Part shown: positions 49,410-59,413 of the stretch, piece by piece
Layout: each line of letters starts with the position of its first letter
Numbering within the stretch: position 1 is the first letter of the stretch
DNA from: Halothiobacillus sp. 35-54-62
GTDB lineage: Bacteria; Pseudomonadota; Gammaproteobacteria; Halothiobacillales; Halothiobacillaceae
Assembly: GCA_002281295.1 (NCBI GenBank)
Contig: NCFS01000009.1
Span: 1 to 59,413 of the forward strand
Direction: 5' to 3'
Length of the DNA stretch: 59,413 nt
Notes under the pieces: model-generated
What the model saw: the letters and a program-made list of their open reading frames with translations, nothing else
What the model was told of the DNA's origin: nothing
Databases searched by the model: none
Position numbers and translations under genes: made by a program

Positions 49410-52406
49410 ATGGGAATCGTGTCCTACGCACAAAACTTTGAAGACGTCATGCTCTGGCGCGCCCTGGGGCATGTGGACAAGGGTTTCTATATTGATGTCG
49501 GTGCAAATGATCCGGTCGTCGACTCGGTTAGCCTCATCTTTCACGAACGTGGATGGAGCGGCATTCACATTGAGCCGATGACTTCCTATGCCGATCTCCT
49601 GCGACAGCAGCGTCCAGGAGATCAAATCATTCAGGCCGCCGTTGGAACCGAAGCCGCAATAATCCGCTTCTATGAAATTCTCGGCGAAGGTATATCAACG
49701 GGTGATCCAGATATTGCGCAGCAACATCGGGATCGGGGTTTTCAGGTCAATGAAATCCGCGTACCTGCGATTACACTCAACTCGATTCTGGAATCATGTG
49801 ACGTCACAGAAATCCATTGGATGAAAATCGATGTTGAGGGTTTTGAAAAGAAGGTCATCTCAAGCTGGGCTCCTTCCAAAGCTCGCCCATGGGTTGTGGT
49901 GGTGGAAAGCACCCTCCCCATGACCCAAATCCCAAGCTATGAGGAGTGGGAATCCACGCTCGTGGGGTATGGATACAGCCTCGTTTATTTTGACGGACTG
50001 AATCGATATTACCTCTCAGAAGAGCACCCGGAGTTGGAAAAACATTTTTCCGCGCCGCCCAATGTCTTTGATGACTTCACCCTGAATAGAACAGCGCATG
50101 CGCCATTCCATCGTCTGATCGAAATGCGTTACCAGTCCAAGATTGTTGAAATTGAGGCGCAAATCGAAAAACAGCAACAATGGACGCAAGCAGAGATAGA
50201 GCATCTTATGCGCGTACATGAAGAGCTGAACAAAACGGCAACTCATCGTGAAGAAGAATTGAAGGAACAGCTCAAGGCTTTAACCAAAAAGGATGAAACC
50301 TGGTCCCGGAACTGGGCTCAGAGACAAAATGAACACAGTGGGCAGATTTATGAATTAAAGCAGGAACTAGAGGATATTCTCCGCGCACAAATACTGCGTG
50401 AGCAGGAATTATCTGAACAGTTATTGAGTGTCCAGCAACAGGCGGAAACAGAAAAAACAGCCCTTCGAAATCATTATCAGGCTCAGATAGAAACCATTCA
50501 GAAAGAACGTGCTGAACTCGAGAGCCTGACATCGGAACGGATTGAAGCCCTTAATGAGGCTATACGACAACTTCACGAGGCAAAAATTCAGCGTGAGAAG
50601 GAACACACAGAACATCTCTTGAATGTTCTCCCTCAGACAGATGCCGACAAAGCGGCGATCCATGAGCACTATCAAGCACAACTAGATAGGGTTCAGGCTG
50701 AGCAAGCTGAGAATGAGTGGCTGTCTAGTGAACGAATTTACGCGCTGAATGAGGCGCTTCATCAACTGCAAGCAGCAAAGACTCAGCGAGAGCAGGAGCT
50801 CTTTGAGCAGATACTCAATACACAACAGCGGGCTGATGAAGAGAAGGCAGCGATTCACCAACATTATCAGGCTCAGTTGGAACAGATCGAGCACGAGCAA
50901 AATGAGCATCGCTGGCTCACCGAAGAGCGCATTCAGAGTCTGAACGAAACCGTGCAGCAATTGCGGATAGAGTTGACGCAGCGGGAGCAGGCTCACAATG
51001 AACAGTTATTGTCAGCCAGACACCAGGCCGAAGAAGACAAATCGGCACTTCGCCAGCACTACCAGACGAGAATGACTGAGATACAACGTGAACAGGCTGA
51101 ACACGAATGGCTAACATCCGCGCGCATACACAAACTCAATGAGTCATTGACACTCCTTCATGGCGAAAACACAAAGCGAGAATTGGCTAATACCGAGGCA
51201 GTAAATACGGCACATGAGGCACTAATATCCCAGTTAACAATTCAGACTCAACGGGAAAAGGCTCATTCAGAGCAACTGACCTTGATACAACAGGCTGCAC
51301 TAGAAAAAACAAACGAATTAACAAAAGTAATTCGCGAACAATCTGAAGTATTAATCAGCGAAAGAAATGCGGCCCATCAGCTTCTTGTGAAACAGCAGGA
51401 ACTTGAACTTCAACTAGCTCTGAAGATGAAAGAGCATGAAAAAATATCATCGACTCTTCGCAGCGCCCTCAACCTGGAAACTTCGAAAAATAGAATTCTT
51501 AAAGATAAAATTGAACAACAGTTGATCACGGAAAAAGACCGACTTGAGTCAACAAATAAATATCTACTGGAAATCGAGCTTGAAATAAACAACACAATTA
51601 CAGAAATATCTGCTCATTCAAAAAGTTTTATTAAAAAATTATTTGCACGGCAAAACCCACAAAGATTGCTGAATATAAGAACAAAATTGCACGAAGCCAT
51701 AACCTCCTTCGATGCAGCTTCTGACAACAAAGAACAATTCAAAACCGGCCAAAAACCAACGATAAATACAATGGAAACTGAAATGAGCAGCAATAGGAAA
51801 ACAACATATTACTCGCCCCCCGTCGCCGCAAAAACAGCACCTGAACTGTTCGCGCATAACGATATTGATTTCGTTGAATGTGCCTATATGAGTATTCTGG
51901 GCCGAGAACCCGACCCCGAGGGCATGAATTATTACCTGAATCGAATCCGCTCTGGCATATCAAAAGTTGAAATCGCAGCACAACTGATCAAATCAGGTGA
52001 AGCTGGTACTTATCGACCAAAAATCGTTGGGCTGAAGAAAGAAATTCGCTCTTTTAGTATTGGTCGATTTTCGCTGATAGGTTGGATATATAGGGTAGTT
52101 AACGGACTCGAAGGTAATGGATTTTCCCACCGAAAATTACGCGCCATAGAAAACCAACTAAATCTGCTTAAAATGCAGAGCAAGGGTGACTTCGAACAAC
52201 TCGAACGATCTGTCTCTTCATTGGCTGGGATTGTTTCCCGGCAAGCGGCGCTCACTGCAACCAATGGCCTATACCCTACCAGCTCCGTCACAGCAGGCGA
52301 CCAACCGGAAAACAATTACATGGGATTTCATAGACAAATACCTCATGAGGCAGACATCTTCCTGCTCCTGAAAAATGAAATATCCCTGAACAATCCCCGT
52401 AATTAA
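49410..52406 (+). CDS. FkbM methyltransferase with repeat coiled coil and DUF4214
   Basis: 998 residues. FkbM-type SAM methyltransferase at about 5-200 (FYIDVGANDPVVDS; HWMKIDVEGFE), a long Glu/Gln-rich coiled coil at about 240-760 including 65-residue tandem repeats, then DUF4214 at about 812-865 (ECAYMSILGREPDPEGMNYYLNRI) and a C-terminal coiled segment. Such modular proteins in polysaccharide loci methylate the growing or terminal sugar, with the coiled coil acting as a molecular ruler for chain length, as proposed for WbdD-like systems. That role here is inference. Two nt after the preceding glycosyltransferase. Confidence 0.88.
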   Translation: MGIVSYAQNFEDVMLWRALGHVDKGFYIDVGANDPVVDSVSLIFHERGWSGIHIEPMTSYADLLRQQRPGDQIIQAAVGTEAAIIRFYEILGEGISTGDPDIAQQHRDRGFQVNEIRVPAITLNSILESCDVTEIHWMKIDVEGFEKKVISSWAPSKARPWVVVVESTLPMTQIPSYEEWESTLVGYGYSLVYFDGLNRYYLSEEHPELEKHFSAPPNVFDDFTLNRTAHAPFHRLIEMRYQSKIVEIEAQIEKQQQWTQAEIEHLMRVHEELNKTATHREEELKEQLKALTKKDETWSRNWAQRQNEHSGQIYELKQELEDILRAQILREQELSEQLLSVQQQAETEKTALRNHYQAQIETIQKERAELESLTSERIEALNEAIRQLHEAKIQREKEHTEHLLNVLPQTDADKAAIHEHYQAQLDRVQAEQAENEWLSSERIYALNEALHQLQAAKTQREQELFEQILNTQQRADEEKAAIHQHYQAQLEQIEHEQNEHRWLTEERIQSLNETVQQLRIELTQREQAHNEQLLSARHQAEEDKSALRQHYQTRMTEIQREQAEHEWLTSARIHKLNESLTLLHGENTKRELANTEAVNTAHEALISQLTIQTQREKAHSEQLTLIQQAALEKTNELTKVIREQSEVLISERNAAHQLLVKQQELELQLALKMKEHEKISSTLRSALNLETSKNRILKDKIEQQLITEKDRLESTNKYLLEIELEINNTITEISAHSKSFIKKLFARQNPQRLLNIRTKLHEAITSFDAASDNKEQFKTGQKPTINTMETEMSSNRKTTYYSPPVAAKTAPELFAHNDIDFVECAYMSILGREPDPEGMNYYLNRIRSGISKVEIAAQLIKSGEAGTYRPKIVGLKKEIRSFSIGRFSLIGWIYRVVNGLEGNGFSHRKLRAIENQLNLLKMQSKGDFEQLERSVSSLAGIVSRQAALTATNGLYPTSSVTAGDQPENNYMGFHRQIPHEADIFLLLKNEISLNNPRN
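50451..51230 (+). repeat. Four 195-bp tandem repeats coding a coiled coil
   Basis: Units begin at 50451, 50646, 50841 and 51036, exactly 195 bp apart, each opening with (E/D)K-A/S-(A)-HYQ and containing SER-I-ALNEA in mid-unit. The first three are close copies; the fourth diverges after its midpoint. Each unit is 65 residues. The length is not a whole number of heptads (9.3), closer to six 11-residue hendecads (66). Confidence 0.88.
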
Positions 52407-52417
52407 GGTTGATAGTT

Positions 52418-55336
52418 ATGCGCATCGTAATTGATTTACAAAGTTGCCAATCCGGTAGCCGCTTGGGCGGAATTGGTCGATATTCTCTCGAGCTGGCCAA
52501 AGCCATGGCCAGGAATTCAAACGGACATGAGCTATGGATCGTCTTAAACAATTTACTCCCTAGCTCCGAACCTATTATACGTAATGAATTCTCAGACCTA
52601 ATCCCTCAAGACAGAATTCGCGTTTTTAATGTTCCGCACGATATAGCAGAAATAAACAACAACAAAACAAAAGTTCGTTCTGCTGAAATCATACGCGAAG
52701 ACTTTATTAAGTCATTAAACCCGGATTTTGTTCACATTACGAGCTTATTTGAAGGGCTTCAGGAACAAATAATTACTTCGGTTGGTCACGTCTTTGCCAG
52801 TGAGCGCACGGCTGTAACACTTTATGATTTAATCCCACTCGTTCAAAAAGACAAATACCTATCAAATCAAGAAGCATTAGCACATTATCTCGGAAAAGTA
52901 GAGCACCTTAAAAAATCCGGTTTGCTACTATCTATTTCGGAATTCTCAAGAACTGAAGCCATTAATTTATTAGATCTTCACCCGAATCATGTGGTTAATA
53001 TTTCTTCAGCTGCGGATGCAAGATTTCAACCTATTGAAGTAACAGATGAACATGCCACCCGTCTGAAACACAAGTATGGCATCAAAAACAAATTCCTAAT
53101 GTATACGGGAAGCTTCGATCAAAGGAAGAATCACGCAAACCTGATTCGAGCATTTGGCATGCTCCCGAAGCACGTACTTGCCACACACCAGCTACTCATC
53201 GTCGGCAATGGCTGGGACGCCATCTACCAGAACCTCAAGCACGTGGCAAAACAGACCGGTTTGGCTTACGACTCCATCATTTTTGCCGGCCACGTCGCCG
53301 ATGCAGACCTGCTGCCACTGTACGCGCTATGTGATCTTTTCGTCTTTCCCTCGCTGGCCGAAGGTTTTGGCCTGCCCGTGCTGGAAGCCATGTCTTGTGG
53401 CACACCTACGATTTGCTCAAACTGCACTAGTTTGCCGGAGGTGATAGGACGGGCAGATGCCCAATTCGACCCAACAGACCCTAAAAGCATTGCTGAGATC
53501 ATGAAACGGGCGCTAACGGATGAGGCATTCAGAAAATCTCTCAAAGAAGATGGTCTGATTCGATCCAAGGAGTTTTCCTGGGATGCATCGGCAATCACCG
53601 CCATCAAAGCATTTGAAAAACTGCATGAAGAGCTGTCAAGATCGTCATCCATCAGCCACGCAGATGCAATCCAGTCAATTGCCCAATTAGACGAGATTCA
53701 GGCCCTCCCTGACGGTTTACTACATGAAATTTCAAGCTGCATTGCCCTGAATCGGTATCAGGCAGAAGTCATCGACTCGATCTCTAAAGAGATTAGCTCT
53801 GATTTGCGCGTAGGGTGGGTCACCACCTGGAATACACGATGTGGAATTGCAGCCTATTCCAAATTCATCATTGATCATTTCCCCGCAAAGAATACGATTT
53901 TCGCACCTGAGGCAGACTCGACAATTTTTACTGATACCGATAATGTTAAACGTTGCTGGAAAGCCGGTCATCCTGATGACCTTAATCAGCTATATGCCGA
54001 AATCAAACGCGCCGGTATTGAAATACTAATCATTCAGTTTAATTATGGCTTTTTTGAATTCAAATATTTTGCGCAATTGGTTCGCGACCTTAACGCAAGT
54101 AAAGTGCGAATATTCATTACCTTCCATTCGACCAATGACCCGGCGGATAACAAGCGACTGGCTTCAATAGCCATGGACTTATCGGATTGCGCCGGTCTCT
54201 TTGTGCACAACATGAACGACATTGATGTACTGAAAAAAATTAACTTGCGGGATAATGTAAAATTCCTTCCTCAAGGAATTATCGAGACAAAACCTGACCT
54301 TATCAAGGCTCCAGACATCAAGCAAAAATACATAATTGCAACCTATGGATTTGCACTAAATCATAAAGGACTTTCAGAGGTCGTTGAGGCTCTATCTATA
54401 CTTGTGCATGAACTGAATTTAGACACCCACCTTTTAATGATTAACTCAGAATACCCAGACCCTCAATCTCCAGAATTGTTATCACATCTGCGCAGCAGAA
54501 TATCAGAACTGAACATTAATGAAAATGTCACCATTATTTCAGATTATCTACCAGACGAAGTAAGCCTTGGATATTTACAGTCTGCAGACTTAATAATTTA
54601 TGCCTATCAAAAAACCGGTGAATCATCCAGTGCCGCCGTACGAATGGGACTGGCAGCAAGCAAGCCAGTAGCCGTTACACCTATTCCAATTTTTGATGAT
54701 GTGGCAGCTGTGGTCTACTCCCTGCCCGGTTGCGATCCAAGATCCATAGCCAATGGCGTCAAACAGATATTCACGCACCTTGAAACTCATGATCAGGTTG
54801 CCGAAGCCAAGGAAGCGGGAGCAAAACTCTGGCGCTTGGCCCATGCCTACAAGAGTATCGCGAACCATATGTTCTGGACTGTTGCTGAACCTGACTTGCA
54901 ACGGGTTGAATATGTCCTCCCTCCTTCATTTAGCTTTAAACCGTCATCCGAGCCTTTGATTCTTGATGCAATCAAATCACCACTTAAGACTCAGGTCGGA
55001 GTTGTATCGGAAGCGGGCCTGAAAACATCGGGACACTCGGGCGCACTTATCTTTGGCCCATTTATCAGTGTTGCACCGGGCACCTACCATGTACAGGTTA
55101 TAGGCTCAGCAAATCATATTCCCGTCGGATCTGCCAAATTTGATGTCACCATCAAATGCGGCGCTTCCATTTTAGGCGAAAGCCTGATCGCACCCGCTGA
55201 GAATGGCATTTTGTCCGAATTTTCTTTTATTATCCCGGAGGACGGTTGCTTCGACTTGGAAACTCGTGTAATTGTCGACTCAAACCCGGACTTTACCGTT
55301 TCAAAAATTCTTATTTCCCCAACTCAGATCCAGTAA
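52418..55336 (+). CDS. Two-domain glycosyltransferase (GT4-GT4) with C-terminal beta domain
   Basis: 972 residues from ATG 52418 (MRIVIDLQSCQ). First GT4 unit about 1-410 (GGIGRYSLELAKAMA; SLAEGFGLPVLEAMSCGTP), second about 470-850 (WNTRCGIAAYSKFII; a degenerate donor site with GESSSAAVRMGLAASKPV). The last 120 residues look like a beta sandwich (LIFGPFISVAPGTYHVQVIG), possibly sugar-binding. Two catalytic units in one chain suggest it adds two sugars or alternates linkages in a repeat unit. The first half has a GC-rich island near 53150-53460 inside AT-rich flanks, hinting at mosaic origin. Confidence 0.9.
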   Translation: MRIVIDLQSCQSGSRLGGIGRYSLELAKAMARNSNGHELWIVLNNLLPSSEPIIRNEFSDLIPQDRIRVFNVPHDIAEINNNKTKVRSAEIIREDFIKSLNPDFVHITSLFEGLQEQIITSVGHVFASERTAVTLYDLIPLVQKDKYLSNQEALAHYLGKVEHLKKSGLLLSISEFSRTEAINLLDLHPNHVVNISSAADARFQPIEVTDEHATRLKHKYGIKNKFLMYTGSFDQRKNHANLIRAFGMLPKHVLATHQLLIVGNGWDAIYQNLKHVAKQTGLAYDSIIFAGHVADADLLPLYALCDLFVFPSLAEGFGLPVLEAMSCGTPTICSNCTSLPEVIGRADAQFDPTDPKSIAEIMKRALTDEAFRKSLKEDGLIRSKEFSWDASAITAIKAFEKLHEELSRSSSISHADAIQSIAQLDEIQALPDGLLHEISSCIALNRYQAEVIDSISKEISSDLRVGWVTTWNTRCGIAAYSKFIIDHFPAKNTIFAPEADSTIFTDTDNVKRCWKAGHPDDLNQLYAEIKRAGIEILIIQFNYGFFEFKYFAQLVRDLNASKVRIFITFHSTNDPADNKRLASIAMDLSDCAGLFVHNMNDIDVLKKINLRDNVKFLPQGIIETKPDLIKAPDIKQKYIIATYGFALNHKGLSEVVEALSILVHELNLDTHLLMINSEYPDPQSPELLSHLRSRISELNINENVTIISDYLPDEVSLGYLQSADLIIYAYQKTGESSSAAVRMGLAASKPVAVTPIPIFDDVAAVVYSLPGCDPRSIANGVKQIFTHLETHDQVAEAKEAGAKLWRLAHAYKSIANHMFWTVAEPDLQRVEYVLPPSFSFKPSSEPLILDAIKSPLKTQVGVVSEAGLKTSGHSGALIFGPFISVAPGTYHVQVIGSANHIPVGSAKFDVTIKCGASILGESLIAPAENGILSEFSFIIPEDGCFDLETRVIVDSNPDFTVSKILISPTQIQ

Positions 55337-55344
55337 TTTATTAG

Positions 55345-56424
<1,080 letters not shown>

Positions 56425-56447
56425 GCAACTGAGGGGAACATACTACT

Positions 56448-57353
56448 GTGAAGGCACTTATTACGGGTATTCATGGGTTTACCGGCCGCTATATGGCGGC
56501 CGAGTTGATCCAGTCCGGCTATGAAGTCGTCGGCCTGACGTATAAACCGGATAACCGTTCGATTCCTGGAGTCAGTGAGATTCACAGCTGTGACCTCGCC
56601 GACCTCAAGGGGATGGAGACGGTCATGGAGCAGCTCCAGCCGGATATCGTGATTCATCTCGCCGCCATTGCGTTTGTTGCGCACGGCAGTGTTTCGTCGA
56701 TTTATGAAACGAACCTGATGGGTACAAGAAACTTGCTTGAATCCATCGTGCAGGCTGAGGTCAAACCCAAGGCCGTTCTGCTGGCAAGCAGTGCCAATGT
56801 CTACGGCAACTCAATGGGGGGCATGCTGGATGAGTTGACGCCCCCCGCCCCGGCTAATGATTATGCCGTCAGCAAATTGGCTATGGAGTATATGGCCCAT
56901 CTGTTTGATGAACGGCTCCCCATCATCATTGCGCGCCCCTTCAATTACACGGGGGTCGGGCAAACCGAGAACTTCCTTTTACCCAAGATTGTTGCCCATG
57001 TTCGCCGCAAGGCACCCGTCATCGAATTGGGGAATCTGGATGTCGCTCGGGACTTTTCCGACGTACGAATGGTGGTGCAGTGCTACCGCCGTTTGTTGGA
57101 GCAACCGGCGGCTATTGGCAATAGCTTCAATGTTTGCTCGGGGAAGGCCCACACCTTGCTGGAAGTACTGGATACGGTGCGTACTATTTCCGGCCACGAT
57201 TTTGAGATTCAAGTGAATCCGGCATTTGTTCGGGCCAATGAGGTCAAAAGCCTCTTGGGCAACCGCCAGAAACTTGAAGCCTTAATCGGCCCCGTTACGG
57301 ATATCCCGTTAACGGACACCCTGCGCTGGATGATTGAGTCGCCTGATCAATGA
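56448..57353 (+). CDS. rmd: GDP-6-deoxy-D-mannose (GDP-D-rhamnose) reductase, Rmd-like
   Basis: SDR-type reductase of 301 residues beginning at a GTG (GAGGGG ribosome site 10 nt upstream). GITGIHGFTGRYMA-like NAD(P) site, HLAAIAFV, SSANVYGN and YAVSK catalytic motif, and RPFNYTGVGQTENFLLPKI, close to Rmd. With Gmd it makes GDP-D-rhamnose. An alternative is a fucose-type synthase (Fcl), but the sequence and length fit Rmd better; enzyme assay would separate them. Confidence 0.85.
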   Translation: MKALITGIHGFTGRYMAAELIQSGYEVVGLTYKPDNRSIPGVSEIHSCDLADLKGMETVMEQLQPDIVIHLAAIAFVAHGSVSSIYETNLMGTRNLLESIVQAEVKPKAVLLASSANVYGNSMGGMLDELTPPAPANDYAVSKLAMEYMAHLFDERLPIIIARPFNYTGVGQTENFLLPKIVAHVRRKAPVIELGNLDVARDFSDVRMVVQCYRRLLEQPAAIGNSFNVCSGKAHTLLEVLDTVRTISGHDFEIQVNPAFVRANEVKSLLGNRQKLEALIGPVTDIPLTDTLRWMIESPDQ

Positions 57354-58453
57354 AACTGGTTCTCTCGGTCGAAGCGCTGACCCCGCCGTTGTCTGGTATC
57401 GGCCGCTACAGCTGGGAACTCGCTCAGAGGATGCGCCACCGCCCTGAAATCGATTCGATTGGTTTTTATCGTAATGGCCACTGGATTGCGGAACCCGCTT
57501 CCTTGCTAGCCCCTGCAGCGAAAAAGTGCCCTTTTCACTTCCAACCACCCCGATGGCTGCGGAAAATCAAATCGCAGATCAAATGTCGAGGAGCCGTATT
57601 CCACGGACCGAATTTTTTTCTGCCGCCCTGCGCCGATATTGGCGTCGTGACCATCCACGATTTATCCGTATTCAAGTTCCCGGAAACTCATCCCATCGAA
57701 CGTCTGAGACATTTCGAGCGGGACTTTACGCGGTCCATGGCCAAAGCGACCCACTTGATTACGGATACCGAAACAATTCGGCAAGAAGTCATCGAGTTTT
57801 TAGGTTGGCCAGAGGATCGAATCAGCTCTGTTTCTCTGGGTGTTTCAGAGAAGTTTTCGCCTCAAAGCCCGGCAGCATTGCAATTGGTATTATCGCGTTA
57901 CGGGTTAGAGCCCGGTGGATACTGTTTATGCGTATCCACACTGGAACCACGCAAACGGATCGATCGGCTGCTTGATGCCTATGCACTACTGCCGCTCACA
58001 TTGCGTACGCGCTTTCCGCTGACCCTCATCGGGCCGGAGGGTTGGCTCAATGAGTCCCTTTTGAAAATGATTGATCAAGGCCAGCGCGCAGGCTGGCTAA
58101 AACACCTCGGCTTTGTACCGGAAGATGACCTTCCTCTACTCTTTGCCGGAGCGCGATTATTTGTGTATCCATCTATTTATGAAGGGTTTGGCTTGCCTGT
58201 GATCGAGGCAATGGCTTCCGGGGTTCCCGTAGTAACTTCTGATCGATCTTGTTTGCCTGAAGTGACCCAGGGCGCAGCACTTTTGGTTGATCCTGATGCT
58301 ATTGAAGTTTTTGCTTTGGCAATTGAACGTGGGCTTTTTGACGAAGGTTGGCGATTAATGGCCATTAATCAGGGATTAATAACGGCGCGCGGTTATTCGT
58401 GGAATCGCTGTGTTGCCGAAACGGTGTCGGTATATCAAAATTTGGCCAATTAA
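57350..58453 (+). CDS. GT4-family glycosyltransferase
   Basis: 367-residue GT-B transferase resembling the mannosyl/rhamnosyltransferases of A-band-like loci. Motifs: PLSGIGRYSWELAQRM near the start, CVSTLEPRKRIDRLLDAY, and PSIYEGFGLPVIEAMASGVPVV (EX7E). The ATG overlaps the rmd stop (ATGA), tying it to GDP-D-rhamnose production. Donor GDP-D-rhamnose is therefore likely but inferred. Confidence 0.9.
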   Translation: MKLVLSVEALTPPLSGIGRYSWELAQRMRHRPEIDSIGFYRNGHWIAEPASLLAPAAKKCPFHFQPPRWLRKIKSQIKCRGAVFHGPNFFLPPCADIGVVTIHDLSVFKFPETHPIERLRHFERDFTRSMAKATHLITDTETIRQEVIEFLGWPEDRISSVSLGVSEKFSPQSPAALQLVLSRYGLEPGGYCLCVSTLEPRKRIDRLLDAYALLPLTLRTRFPLTLIGPEGWLNESLLKMIDQGQRAGWLKHLGFVPEDDLPLLFAGARLFVYPSIYEGFGLPVIEAMASGVPVVTSDRSCLPEVTQGAALLVDPDAIEVFALAIERGLFDEGWRLMAINQGLITARGYSWNRCVAETVSVYQNLAN

Positions 58454-58483
58454 TATTTTTATTATTTATATCAGGACTGGATT

Positions 58484-59413
58484 ATGCGTATTTTTGTGAG
58501 CGATATCGCGAAATCTTCATCGGTTGCCTTCGGTACTTCAGGCGCACGCGGGCTGGTTACCGCCATGGCGGATGAAGTCTGCTTTGTATATACCGCAGGA
58601 TTCTTGCAGTACATGGCCTCGCTTGGGCAGTTCGCACCGGGCATGGCAGTGGCGATTGCGGGGGATTTGCGCCCCAGCTCGCCCCGCATTATGCGCGCCT
58701 GTGCGGCGGCGGTGCAGGCGCTGGGCGGGGTGGTGGCTTATGCGGGTTTTGTGCCGTCGCCTGCGGTGTCTTTATATGGGTTTTCTCGCAGCATTCCCTC
58801 GCTGATGATTACGGGCAGCCATATCCCCGATGATCGCAACGGGATTAAATTCAATCGAGCCGATGGTGAGCTGCTTAAAAGTGATGAAGCGGGCATTTTT
58901 GCGCAGCAGGTTGCTGTGCCCGAGGGATGGTTTGATGTGGCGGGCGCACTGATTCATACGGTCGATTTGGGCGAACCGGTGGATGCCGTTTCTGCTTATG
59001 TGGCGCGTTATGTGGATTTTTTTGGAACCGACGCATTAGCCGATAAAACGGTGGGGGTTTATGAACATTCGGCGGTCGGCAGGGATGTGATGAATACGGT
59101 TTTTCACGCGTTGGGTGCCAAAACCGTGTCGCTCGGGCGCTCGCAGCAGTTTATTCCGGTGGATACGGAAGCGGTGCGGCCCGAGGATGTGATTTTGGCC
59201 GCGCAATGGGCACTTGAGCATCGCTTCGATGCGATTGTTTCGACCGATGGTGATTCGGATCGCCCGCTCTTGTCCGATGAGCACGGCCAGTGGTTGCGCG
59301 GTGATGTGCTGGGGATTTTAACGGCGCGCGCATTGCGTGCGGATGTGGTGGTTACGCCGGTGAGCAGCAACACGGCGCTGGAAAAAACCGGTGAATTTAA
59401 TTCTGTGCTGCGC
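58484..59413 (+). CDS. manB: Phosphomannomutase, partial (runs off window)
   Basis: Open to the window end without a stop; 310 residues visible of an expected 450-500. Interconverts mannose-6-phosphate and mannose-1-phosphate, the substrate of ManC. The phosphoserine loop is TGSHIP (Ser112), a variant of TASHNP, and the metal loop is DGDSDRP. The N-terminus FGTSGARG is typical. ATG 58484 has AGGA 8 nt upstream. With manC, gmd and rmd it completes the GDP-D-rhamnose route. Confidence 0.9.
   Translation, partial: MRIFVSDIAKSSSVAFGTSGARGLVTAMADEVCFVYTAGFLQYMASLGQFAPGMAVAIAGDLRPSSPRIMRACAAAVQALGGVVAYAGFVPSPAVSLYGFSRSIPSLMITGSHIPDDRNGIKFNRADGELLKSDEAGIFAQQVAVPEGWFDVAGALIHTVDLGEPVDAVSAYVARYVDFFGTDALADKTVGVYEHSAVGRDVMNTVFHALGAKTVSLGRSQQFIPVDTEAVRPEDVILAAQWALEHRFDAIVSTDGDSDRPLLSDEHGQWLRGDVLGILTARALRADVVVTPVSSNTALEKTGEFNSVLR

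Noticed and set aside
50451..51230. CRISPR-like periodic repeat
   Set aside because: The 195-bp period is coding, in frame and matches a coiled coil; there are no short identical repeats with unique spacers. No CRISPR array was seen in the window.

Overview
The window (about 59.4 kb, mid-50s %GC by eye) looks like a chromosomal segment of a gammaproteobacterium. Grounds are the family composition, the overlapping Gram-negative operon style, an outer-membrane porin, a KpsE/KpsM/KpsT capsule exporter and proteobacterial REP-like repeats. An N-type ATPase beside a bidirectional group 3b hydrogenase would suit a marine, halophilic or lithotrophic lifestyle, but the species cannot be named from this sequence alone.

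Layout. (1) 37-6603, minus strand: a complete N-ATPase operon, atpDCQRBEFAG, a second F-type rotary ATPase with no separate delta gene. (2) 6743-7966, minus: an MFS transporter. (3) 8222-18946, minus: an eleven-gene NiFe-hydrogenase operon in the order hypC-A-B-D-F-E, then iron-sulfur (beta), flavin (gamma), small (delta) and large (alpha) subunits, then the maturation endopeptidase. (4) 19387-26412: a P1B-type metal ATPase (+), a sigma-54-activator/sensor-kinase pair (-), and a porin with a PstS-like binding protein (+). (5) 26563-30937, plus: thermostable-hemolysin-family protein, AMP-forming acyl ligase, heme-oxygenase-fold diiron enzyme, TPR lipid-locus protein and SDR. (6) 31123-34594, plus: alpha/beta hydrolase, discrete ACP, FabF-like ketosynthase and Rieske oxygenase. 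(7) 34595-35168: a non-coding gap with four inverted REP-like repeats and a long hairpin. (8) 35169-43999, plus: a single-module fully reducing type I PKS overlapping an alpha-oxoamine synthase. (9) 44013-59413, plus: manC, a frameshifted kpsE, kpsM, kpsT, glycosyltransferases, a FkbM/coiled-coil/DUF4214 giant, gmd, rmd, and a phosphomannomutase cut by the window edge.

How the parts may work together. Region 9 encodes every step from mannose-6-phosphate to GDP-D-rhamnose (PMM, ManC, Gmd, Rmd) plus ABC-dependent export, so a D-rhamnose-containing surface polysaccharide is the natural reading. Regions 5, 6 and 8 hold a lipid-making set (acyl ligase, ACP, ketosynthase, PKS, PLP alpha-oxoamine synthase, reductase, two oxygenases) that resembles sphingoid-base or aminoketone lipid synthesis. 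The PKS-AOS pair runs into manC with a 13-bp gap, so a lipid made together with, or attached to, the polysaccharide is the most interesting untested hypothesis here.

Two genes carry visible lesions: the PKS ketosynthase has lost about 17-20 residues just before its HGTGT motif, and kpsE is split by a one-base frameshift. Both need read-level confirmation before being treated as biology.
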